DNA of 6,108 nucleotides. Source: Candidatus Thorarchaeota archaeon (GTDB taxonomy: Archaea > Asgardarchaeota > Thorarchaeia > Thorarchaeales > Thorarchaeaceae). The DNA lies in the NCBI GenBank assembly GCA_029856425.1, contig JAHQWZ010000119.1, forward strand, positions 1-6,108, given 5' to 3'. The stretch's first letter is position 1, and each line of letters begins with the position of its first letter. This document shows, piece after piece, positions 1 to 5,167 of this stretch. Made by a program: the position numbers and the translations under genes. The notes under the pieces were generated by a model. It did not search any database and was not told where the DNA came from. It was given only the letters and a program-made list of their open reading frames with translations.

Positions 1-362
1 CAATTGAATACAAAGTCTGATGGTACTTCACTCGGCTCATCCAGAAGGTCTTCGACATAGAGATGATTCAGAAAGACTGTGATATCGCTGCCTGACCAAG
101 ATGCTTGTCTGTAAACATCTCCATCCCGTGTGACAGTGTAATTCTTTGGATTGGGTGCTTCAGGTGACCAATGAATGATTTCATTCAGTGAGCCGTTTTC
201 AAATGTTAGGTCTGGCGGGCTATCGATGGAGATTGAGGCAATGAAGTAGCTTTTGGATTGCGATGGAGTATCAATTGCTAGAGTTCCGCCAATAGCAGGC
301 TGGAGCACAAGCCAAGTTAGAATCAGGGCGATAATTACACTATGCTTGCGTGTTTTTACCAT
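1..362 (-). CDS. Secreted Ig-like domain protein, 5' part only (runs off the window start)
   Basis: The reverse strand reads open from an ATG at 362 to the window edge, giving 120 residues with no stop. The N-terminus is a clear Sec signal peptide or membrane anchor: a basic start (KTRKH, residues 3-7), then a hydrophobic stretch (about 9-25) and possible cleavage near TLA (27-29). What follows (about 48-105) resembles the Ig-like/beta-sandwich domains of Asgard surface proteins: a PPDLTFENGS strand, a Trp (W65), the PNPKNYTVTRDG turn and strand (70-81), then SWSGSDITV (88-96). Two N-glycosylation sequons are present (N56-G-S, N74-Y-T). A Shine-Dalgarno-like TAGGAAG lies 8 bases upstream (371-377). 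The protein probably acts outside the cell, perhaps in adhesion or the surface layer. Its full length, further domains and any C-terminal membrane anchor are outside the window. It is divergent from the gene at 552. Confidence 0.85.
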   Translation of the reverse strand, partial: MVKTRKHSVIIALILTWLVLQPAIGGTLAIDTPSQSKSYFIASISIDSPPDLTFENGSLNEIIHWSPEAPNPKNYTVTRDGDVYRQASWSGSDITVFLNHLYVEDLLDEPSEVPSDFVFN

Positions 363-370
363 ATGGTTGA

Positions 371-377
371 CTTCCTA
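371..377 (-). promoter_or_regulatory. Ribosome binding site for the secreted Ig-like protein
   Basis: TAGGAAG on the minus strand sits 8 bases before the ATG at 362. It supports that start, which is also the one that gives a well-formed signal peptide. Confidence 0.6.
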
Positions 378-405
378 CAGAGACCTAGTTTGTGCTCGAT
401 GCCCG

Positions 406-418
406 CTCGAACTTCGAG
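406..418. promoter_or_regulatory. 13-bp perfect palindrome, possible operator
   Basis: CTCGAA-C-TTCGAG is a perfect inverted repeat with 6-base arms and a one-base centre, lying in the divergent spacer between the genes starting at 362 (minus) and 552 (plus). It falls just downstream of the minus-strand TATA-like element, where an archaeal repressor would block transcription start. It lies within a looser inverted repeat (about 392-422, GTG-CTCGA against TCGAG-GCAC with one bulge), so an RNA hairpin in the leader is another reading. The function is inferred. Confidence 0.35.
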
Positions 419-424
419 GCACGG

Positions 425-438
425 TTTTATACTTTACG
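425..438 (-). promoter_or_regulatory. TATA-like element with BRE-like purines for the secreted protein
   Basis: Read on the minus strand this is GTAAAGTATAAAAC: an A-rich BRE-like stretch followed by TATAAAA. Transcription would start about 25 bases further on, near 400-405, leaving a leader of about 40 bases that contains the ribosome binding site at 371-377. Read on the plus strand (TTTTATACTT) it could also serve the gene at 552, but the BRE-like context fits the minus direction better. Confidence 0.4.
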
Positions 439-537
439 ACTAGACGAAGATTGCACTGATGTCTTAAGAGTCCATCAAGCGAATGCTGATAAGAGGGGGT
501 GGCTCATTAGACCTAGCGCTTACAGTATTGTTTGATT

Positions 538-542
538 GAGGA
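538..542 (+). promoter_or_regulatory. Ribosome binding site for the longin-zinc ribbon gene
   Basis: GAGGA lies 9 bases before the ATG at 552 and supports that start. It is the only Shine-Dalgarno-like sequence properly spaced for this reading frame. Confidence 0.5.
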
Positions 543-551
543 CTGCATATA

Positions 552-1487
552 ATGCCGGAAGCGATATTCTCCATCTGGTGGGACGACACTCTTGGTCCAA
601 TGGTTGGCAGAAGCTTTCCTGAAGCGGACCCCATCACTGGAGAGGAGGCCCTAAGCATCTTCATGGGGCATGGAGTAAATCAAGAGGCAAAAATGGGCTA
701 TACCAAGCTGAAAAGAGGCCTCATTATCTCATATATGCAAGCTCCAAACTGCATTGCAGTCCTACTATCAGCTGATGATGATTCGAAAGTTGTTGAGAGG
801 AATCTGCAAAGGCTTGTTATAGATATGGACTTGAATGCAGATGATTGGGATTCAGAGCTTAAAAATGCGTTCAGTAAGCTTCTACTCTTGATCAAGGATT
901 CATCAGGGCCTGAATTGCTGGCCAATCCAGGTGTAGCCAGGTTGGTCCAAGATCTGCATGAAGGTCGAATAGGACCTCTTGCACCAAGACACATTCTCCA
1001 CGGTACCGCCCAATACCCTGACACATCAGATTACATTGGAAATGATGAAGCTGAAGCCAGAAGAACACTTACAGACTTGGTGGATGCTGGTATTCTTGTG
1101 CCAAAGACCTATGGCCGTCGAGTTCAATGTAGGCAATGTGGCGGAGAGGACGTGGAAATAACACTCCTTTGCCCGAATTGCAACTCAAGGAAGTTGCATA
1201 AAGTCTACACAGTGCACTGCCCATGGTGCAGAGAGCAAACACCAACGGTCATTGAAGATCAACTGACAGAAGTGAAATGTGTACATTGCCGAGCAGCGAT
1301 GGAGGTTTCAGACCTCAATGTTCTTGATGTTGAGCCGCTATGCCAAGATTGCGGTACTGCCTCTAATCAACCTAAGATTGCTTTTGCCTGCGCTACATGC
1401 GGAAAACAGCTTGATGGAGTTGACCTTCTGGGTGGAACAGGCTTAGCCTATTATCACTCAAAACATAATGTCAAAGGTACAAAATAG
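552..1487 (+). CDS. Longin/roadblock-like domain protein with winged helix and three zinc ribbons
   Basis: The protein has 311 residues and appears soluble. Residues 1-115 look like a longin/roadblock-type alpha-beta domain: a first strand AIFSIWWDD, the turn LGPMVGRSFPE (14-24), a helix, the strand pair GYTKLKRGLIISYM (49-62), a strand CIAVLLSADDD, and a long helix (78-115). Residues about 143-190 look like a winged helix (DEAEARRTLTDLVDAGILVPK, 165-185). The C-terminal part has six CxxC knuckles at C193/C196, C207/C210, C223/C226, C243/C246, C264/C267 and C280/C283. They pair naturally into three zinc ribbons. The layout suggests a regulatory or adaptor protein linking a possible GTPase-binding platform to nucleic acid or another partner. 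No enzyme motif is seen, and the exact family is not recognised. mtd follows 79 bases downstream on the same strand, so co-transcription is possible but unproven. Confidence 0.85.
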   Translation: MPEAIFSIWWDDTLGPMVGRSFPEADPITGEEALSIFMGHGVNQEAKMGYTKLKRGLIISYMQAPNCIAVLLSADDDSKVVERNLQRLVIDMDLNADDWDSELKNAFSKLLLLIKDSSGPELLANPGVARLVQDLHEGRIGPLAPRHILHGTAQYPDTSDYIGNDEAEARRTLTDLVDAGILVPKTYGRRVQCRQCGGEDVEITLLCPNCNSRKLHKVYTVHCPWCREQTPTVIEDQLTEVKCVHCRAAMEVSDLNVLDVEPLCQDCGTASNQPKIAFACATCGKQLDGVDLLGGTGLAYYHSKHNVKGTK

Positions 1488-1554
1488 TGTATAGAACGCT
1501 CACCACAACAGTTATGTTCTTGTCAATATGGCGCTTTTCTGAATAATCGCTCAT

Positions 1555-1560
1555 GGAAGG
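1555..1560 (+). promoter_or_regulatory. Ribosome binding site for mtd
   Basis: GGAAGG lies 6 bases before the ATG at 1567. It fixes the start and agrees with where the Mtd family's first beta strand (KLGVVKFG) begins. Confidence 0.6.
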
Positions 1561-1566
1561 ATACAA

Positions 1567-2433
1567 ATGTCAGGAGATGTCTTCAAGCTAGGCGTTGTGA
1601 AGTTTGGATGCATAGGTGCAGCTCCCCTACTCGATCTGATTTTTGACGAGAGAGCTGACCGAGAGGACCTCGAAGTCAGGGTATTCACGAGTGGAGCAAA
1701 GCTAGATCCAGATTCATGTGTCGGACCAACAAAAATGGTCATAGATTATGAGCCACACTTGGTATTATCTGTGAGTCCAAATGCAGCTCTCAAAGGACCA
1801 ACGAAGTCAAGAGAGATGTTGCATGAGGCGGGATTACCGACGATAACAATCTCGGATGGTCCATCTGAGAAGGGCTTCTACAAGAAGGATGAAGAGGGGA
1901 AGAAGAAGAAATCGGTCCTTGATAAACAGGGCTTCTTCATTCTCTATGCGGATGCGATGATAGGTGCAAGGAGAGAGTTTCTCGATCCTACTGAGATGGT
2001 TCTATTCAACGCGGATATGATAAAGGTGTTGACAAACACTGGTGTCATTCGCCTTCTACAGGAGAATATCCATGCCGTTATTGAAGAGCTCAAAACTGAG
2101 AAAGAACCAAAGATGCCTACTATGAAAGTAACAGCCGAGAAGGCCGTTGAAGCTGCTGGCTTCACCAATCCTTATGCCGCTTCTAAGGCATATGCAGCTC
2201 TAAAGATTGCGGAAGGTGTAGCAGATGTCACAGTTCAAGGTTGCTTTGTGGAACAGGATGCAGCTAAATACATACCTCTGGTCGCTGCGGGTCACGAGAT
2301 GATGAGGGCGGCTGCTAGACTCTCAGATGAAGCAAGAGAAATGGAAAAGGGCATGGATGCTCTGCTAAGAACGCCACATACCAAGAAGGGAGAACTCAAG
2401 AAGAAGACTAAGCTCGGTGGCAAGCCAGCATAG
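1567..2433 (+). CDS. mtd: F420-dependent methylenetetrahydromethanopterin dehydrogenase (Mtd)
   Basis: Mtd (EC 1.5.98.1) reversibly oxidises methylene-H4MPT to methenyl-H4MPT with coenzyme F420, in the cytoplasm. In a non-methanogen it serves the methyl branch of the archaeal Wood-Ljungdahl pathway. The 288 residues are close to the family's usual 275-285. Family signatures as I recall them are LIFDERADREDLEVRV (24-39), KLDPDSCV (45-52), GPTKSREML (77-85), DAMIGARREFLDPTEM (129-144), NADMIKVLTNTGV (148-160), NPYA (201-204), GCFVEQD (225-231), and HEMMRAAARLSDEAREMEKG then DALLRTPH (243-271). Oddities are a Lys-rich insert (KKDEEGKKKK, 106-115), a shortened region before SPNAALKGP (70-78) where methanogen enzymes have a GGPNPAAPGP-like motif, and a basic tail (273-288). 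No other C1-pathway gene is in the window. The identification is secure; full activity is inferred. Confidence 0.95.
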   Translation: MSGDVFKLGVVKFGCIGAAPLLDLIFDERADREDLEVRVFTSGAKLDPDSCVGPTKMVIDYEPHLVLSVSPNAALKGPTKSREMLHEAGLPTITISDGPSEKGFYKKDEEGKKKKSVLDKQGFFILYADAMIGARREFLDPTEMVLFNADMIKVLTNTGVIRLLQENIHAVIEELKTEKEPKMPTMKVTAEKAVEAAGFTNPYAASKAYAALKIAEGVADVTVQGCFVEQDAAKYIPLVAAGHEMMRAAARLSDEAREMEKGMDALLRTPHTKKGELKKKTKLGGKPA

Positions 2434-2438
2434 GCCTA
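2431..2438. other. Convergent stop codons inside the palindrome TAGGCCTA
   Basis: The stop of mtd (2431-2433, plus) and the stop of the MFS-HhH gene (2436-2438, minus) are separated by only GC and form a perfect 8-base palindrome. There is no room for an intergenic terminator, so each transcript must end inside the opposing gene. The T-rich stretch at 2509-2519 (CCTTTTATTTT, plus strand) is the nearest candidate for an archaeal U-rich mtd terminator; this is a weak guess. Confidence 0.8.
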
Positions 2439-4052
2439 TTTCTTCGTGAGCCTACTAACGGCCTCTCGAGCGTTAAGCAGGATGCGCTCAGCCTGCTTTT
2501 CGCTCAATCCTTTTATTTTCGAGGCTAGCCGTTGAGGAGTTTCTCCAGCTAATTGGGCTGCTGAATCGTAGCCAGCTTTTCTTAGCATCCTTTCAAGAGA
2601 TGGCCCTACGCCTTTGACTCTCTTGAGAGGCAGAATCTTCTTTAGGTCATTGCCGAGGAACTCGTTGAACTCCTTATCACTCAGTTCCTCTGTTGCATCA
2701 ATCACCGCCAATTGAGTCTTGATTGATTCAAAATCCTCATCCTGCAAGAAGGCTGAAACTGTTTTATCAACCATCTTCTGGTCAAAGTCAAGCGCAAAGT
2801 CTTCTATCTCAATCTCTCGTCCGAGAATCTCTGGAAGATGGGCATTCTGCCATAATGCAAGCAGAGAGAAGAATATGGCAAACGGACCTCCAATTTCTCC
2901 AACCCAGTCAGGTGGATTCCCGAAGGGAACTCCCAAGTCTGCTGCCCAGAAGAGAGCCATGTATCCTATATAGAACCAGATAATGAAAGAAAGACGGAGG
3001 CCTTTTCTATTAGGCGAACCAAGTTCAGTCCAGACTAGTAGAAGACATAATCCCAGAATATATCCTTCCACAAAACGCTCCCAGCCAAGCAAGGGAAGAG
3101 CGATTACTTCTACAGTAGCTGCAGGAGTGCCAGGAAAAGCAACATAATAGAAAGTCTGACCAAATATCGCCAATAGACCGAATGCAAGAACTGCTGTACT
3201 GAAAGCAGTCTTCCTTCCTCGCAAATCAGCAATTGTGCCAGCAATGATGATTCCAGCGACAACAAATAGCAGCTGCAAGACTCCGAAGAATGGCAGACCT
3301 CCAATTTCAGCAGCCGCTTCTTGCACAAGTGACTGGTAAGGATCGCCAACAAGATCGAATAGACTTCTAATGGCCATCTTGGTGGAAAAATACCATGTAA
3401 TATGGGATGCCAGTAGAAGAACCATTGGTATAAAGTATCTCAATGCATTTGCTTTAACAGCCAGAGGGTGGAGCGACATCTTCCATGGCTTAAGCATAAG
3501 GCTGGCAAAAACCGAAATAATAACTATGAATTCAAGCAGAGGTAGGCCAAACGACTCCAGAGAAGTTTCAAAGAGCATGAATCCAATGAAAAGCAGCAGA
3601 CTCGTTGATAGAAACGCAGCCACAATCCGCCCCCTAAACTTGACAACAACCGTCTGATTTAGCGTTACTCCCCAACTCACTAACGCACTTGCAAGTCCAC
3701 TAAACAAAGCAAGGATAAATGCAGTTTCCATTGTTGGTGATTGAGCTATTGGATAGCCTTGCAGAGAGAACGAAGCTCCCATTAGCGAAGGCACTAGCGT
3801 AGAAACGACCAGCAATGGTCTGCCCCTGCGAGTTCTGTCCAAAATAAGCCCTAATGGAATAATGAGCAGAGCTGCCATTCCCATTCCCAATCCCAGCAGA
3901 AGCAAATGCTCGATTCCGGGATTTGTGAAATAATCACTATCTAATAACTTGCTGATTACGAAGATACAGTAGGCTATGAATGGCGAATAGAGAAGGAAAA
4001 AGCCAGTTGTCTTGCCTGGAAAATTCCTGTATTCTAACGTGATCTCCACCAA
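2436..4052 (-). CDS. MFS-type 12-helix membrane transporter with C-terminal helix-hairpin-helix domain
   Basis: The protein has 538 residues. About twelve hydrophobic segments fill residues 17-402, in two halves of six. MFS motif-A-like basic loops follow helix 2 (LILDRTRRGRP, 69-79) and helix 8 (GTIADLRGRK, 272-281), both at the expected cytoplasmic positions. The substrate cannot be told. After the last helix comes an acidic linker (about 410-465) and then a tandem helix-hairpin-helix domain (473-534): LKRVKGVGPSLERMLRKAG, followed by IKGLSEKQAERILLNA. This domain usually binds DNA or mediates protein contacts, and it is unusual on a transporter. The called start is TTG at 4052, followed directly by GTG at 4049; no well-spaced Shine-Dalgarno is seen (AGGGGA lies about 12 bases upstream of the TTG). 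Either start keeps the first helix intact. The gene is convergent with mtd and divergent from 4190. Confidence 0.85.
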   Translation of the reverse strand: MVEITLEYRNFPGKTTGFFLLYSPFIAYCIFVISKLLDSDYFTNPGIEHLLLLGLGMGMAALLIIPLGLILDRTRRGRPLLVVSTLVPSLMGASFSLQGYPIAQSPTMETAFILALFSGLASALVSWGVTLNQTVVVKFRGRIVAAFLSTSLLLFIGFMLFETSLESFGLPLLEFIVIISVFASLMLKPWKMSLHPLAVKANALRYFIPMVLLLASHITWYFSTKMAIRSLFDLVGDPYQSLVQEAAAEIGGLPFFGVLQLLFVVAGIIIAGTIADLRGRKTAFSTAVLAFGLLAIFGQTFYYVAFPGTPAATVEVIALPLLGWERFVEGYILGLCLLLVWTELGSPNRKGLRLSFIIWFYIGYMALFWAADLGVPFGNPPDWVGEIGGPFAIFFSLLALWQNAHLPEILGREIEIEDFALDFDQKMVDKTVSAFLQDEDFESIKTQLAVIDATEELSDKEFNEFLGNDLKKILPLKRVKGVGPSLERMLRKAGYDSAAQLAGETPQRLASKIKGLSEKQAERILLNAREAVSRLTKK

Positions 4053-4070
4053 CTTTGCTAGGTGTCCCCT

Positions 4071-4084
4071 AAGATATGAATATG
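4071..4084 (-). promoter_or_regulatory. Possible TATA element for the MFS-HhH gene (leaderless transcript)
   Basis: The minus strand reads CATATTCATATCTT, centred about 25 bases before the TTG/GTG starts at 4052/4049. That is the TATA-to-start distance expected if transcription begins at or near the start codon, and it agrees with the lack of a properly spaced Shine-Dalgarno sequence. The match to the archaeal consensus is only moderate. Confidence 0.3.
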
Positions 4085-4094
4085 GCCCTTTTGG

Positions 4095-4111
4095 ATTTCT
4101 TCTGAAGAAAT
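4095..4111. promoter_or_regulatory. 17-bp perfect palindrome, candidate operator between divergent genes
   Basis: ATTTCTTC-T-GAAGAAAT is a perfect inverted repeat with 8-base arms and a single central base. It sits in the 137-base spacer between the MFS-HhH gene (start 4052, minus) and the longin gene (start 4190, plus), just upstream of the possible minus-strand TATA element. Symmetry and position fit a dimeric winged-helix regulator controlling one or both genes. No T-run follows on either side, so a terminator is less likely. The regulator is unknown. Confidence 0.5.
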
Positions 4112-4122
4112 GATTTTGATAA

Positions 4123-4130
4123 TGAATATA
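4123..4130 (+). promoter_or_regulatory. Possible TATA element for the 4190 gene
   Basis: TGAATATA lies about 60 bases before the TTG start. Transcription would begin near 4152, giving a leader of about 35-40 bases that contains the ribosome binding site at 4173. The consensus match is weak, and TTAAAG at 4140-4145 is an alternative. Confidence 0.25.
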
Positions 4131-4172
4131 GGCGATAGCTTAAAGTGAATAGTGCATAGAGGCCATTCAATT

Positions 4173-4180
4173 AAGGAGAG
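4173..4180 (+). promoter_or_regulatory. Ribosome binding site that fixes a TTG start
   Basis: AAGGAGAG lies 9 bases before the TTG at 4190. It decides the start: the next in-frame ATG (4220, residue 11) would cut off the first beta strand that is conserved with the paralogue at 5168. Confidence 0.7.
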
Positions 4181-4189
4181 ATATTCTTA

Positions 4190-5092
4190 TTGTCAGGAAG
4201 GCTGGGAATCCATGAATTCATGGTGCTCACATCTGGGGGAGTCCCTATTTTCCACTACTCGCCTGATGGATCTAGGAAACTGGATGAGCTTCTTTCTGGA
4301 TTCCTGACCGCAATCACTTCATTTGCCTCCGAGTTTGGAGAGAGGTCGGTTCAGAGCTTGTCATTCGAAGGTTCTGAGCTCCTTTATGAGCAAGCAGATT
4401 CAGAGGTCCTCTGCATCTTCCTTACCGATACTAGCGCCCCCAAGAAGATTCTCAGAGCGATACTTGTGGACCTGAGTCGCAAGTTCATCATCAAATATCC
4501 AGATGTGAATTCCGACTTGGCAATCGAAGATGCATACACGGATTTCAGGGAAGATGTTGAGAGAGCAATTAGCTACTACGATGGCGTCCTGACAATAACG
4601 TCCAGTCTGAGTTCCTTTGTTGTACCATCTCTCAAAAGAGATGCTTACGATTTCGCCACTGACTCTCAGGGTCTTCTTGACCAGTTTCATCGAGACTTCG
4701 GCGGTAGCGGGAATCGAATTCTGGGCGCAGTAAACGGATTAGACTCCATCTACGAAATTCGTGAAGCACTGGGAATTGAAGAGTATGATATCCAAGAGGT
4801 TATCGAGTATTTGGCAATCTGGGGAGTCTTGGAGATTTCTGTGATGGCTCCGGAGCTGAAAGGGGAAGATGCCAGATTTGATGCCTTTCTTGACCTCATT
4901 GGCCTTCCACAGAAAGACTACCAGCTTCTCAAACGTGCAATGCCTCTATGCAATGGAGCAAAACCATTAGTGGAAATTAGTGACAAACTCGGTGTTACGT
5001 CAGAACGTCTTTATGAGGTACTAGGCAAGCTGGGTGATGAAGTCAAATGGAGGCACCTCCAGGTGACTGGTCTTCAAGGCCAGAAGGCATAG
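4190..5092 (+). CDS. Longin-like domain protein with two C-terminal winged-helix segments
   Basis: The protein has 300 residues, begins with TTG, and shows no signal peptide or membrane segment. Residues 5-105 form a longin/roadblock-like domain: strand GIHEFMVL, the turn GGVPIFHY (16-23), helix KLDELLSGFLTAITSFA (30-46), strands around SLSFEGSELLYEQ and VLCIFLTD (73-80), and a long helix (83-103). This aligns with the first 100 residues of the gene at 5168 (GG[VI]P[IL]FHY, then KLDEL.S.FL.A...A.E.G), so the two are paralogues in this part. The C-terminal half differs. Residues about 176-217 (RILGAVNGLDSIYEIREALG, then IQEVIEYLAIWGVLEI) read as one winged helix, and about 245-290 (LLKRAMPLCNG, then LVEISDKLGVTSERLYEVLGKL) as a second. 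It may be a DNA-binding or scaffold protein responding to a partner such as a small GTPase; the function is not known. The next gene starts 75 bases later on the same strand. Confidence 0.85.
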   Translation: MSGRLGIHEFMVLTSGGVPIFHYSPDGSRKLDELLSGFLTAITSFASEFGERSVQSLSFEGSELLYEQADSEVLCIFLTDTSAPKKILRAILVDLSRKFIIKYPDVNSDLAIEDAYTDFREDVERAISYYDGVLTITSSLSSFVVPSLKRDAYDFATDSQGLLDQFHRDFGGSGNRILGAVNGLDSIYEIREALGIEEYDIQEVIEYLAIWGVLEISVMAPELKGEDARFDAFLDLIGLPQKDYQLLKRAMPLCNGAKPLVEISDKLGVTSERLYEVLGKLGDEVKWRHLQVTGLQGQKA

Positions 5093-5154
5093 CCATACGC
5101 AAAACAAAAAGGCATAGTCGGTCTCAGAATCGTTTGCCTATGTCGCTTGGTGTC

Positions 5155-5160
5155 AGGAGG
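5155..5160 (+). promoter_or_regulatory. Ribosome binding site for the multi-longin gene
   Basis: AGGAGG, a full consensus Shine-Dalgarno sequence, sits 7 bases before the ATG at 5168. It is the strongest translation signal in the window and confirms a gene that is cut by the window end. Confidence 0.75.
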
Positions 5161-5167
5161 CCACCGC

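Noticed and set aside
391..425. T-loop-like TTCGA motifs suggesting a tRNA
   Set aside because: No acceptor stem, D-arm or anticodon arm can be built around them; the symmetry is better explained as a palindrome.
253..459. Small plus-strand open frame of 68 codons
   Set aside because: It is antisense to the start of the secreted Ig-like gene, has no ribosome binding site, and its product looks like no folded protein.
493..510. Strong G-rich Shine-Dalgarno-like GAGGGGG at 493-499
   Set aside because: The only start following it (GTG at 499) reaches a stop after three codons, so it drives no gene that can be supported.
381..516. Repeat of AGACCTAG at 381-388 and 509-516 in the divergent spacer
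   Set aside because: It is eight bases with no symmetry and no fixed relation to promoter elements; likely chance.
1488..1566. A separate promoter or terminator between the zinc-ribbon gene and mtd
   Set aside because: I see no convincing TATA element, T-run or hairpin in these 79 bases, so neither a promoter nor a terminator is called.
3370..3657. Plus-strand open frame of 95 codons, and similar ones at 2719-2983
   Set aside because: They lie antisense within the MFS-HhH gene, whose membrane-segment pattern is clearly the coding frame.
4210..4223. Perfect 14-bp palindrome CCATGAATTCATGG inside the 4190 gene
   Set aside because: It falls in codons 7-12 of a well-supported protein, and a 14-bp palindrome is expected roughly once in a window two to three times this size, so chance is enough.
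4400..4690. Minus-strand open frame of 96 codons
   Set aside because: It is antisense to the 4190 gene, which has a ribosome binding site and a paralogue; the antisense product has no recognisable pattern.
5084..5117. Direct repeat AAGGCATAG at the stop of the 4190 gene and 25 bases later
   Set aside because: Nine bases repeated once is weak; there is no mobile element or attachment-site context around it.
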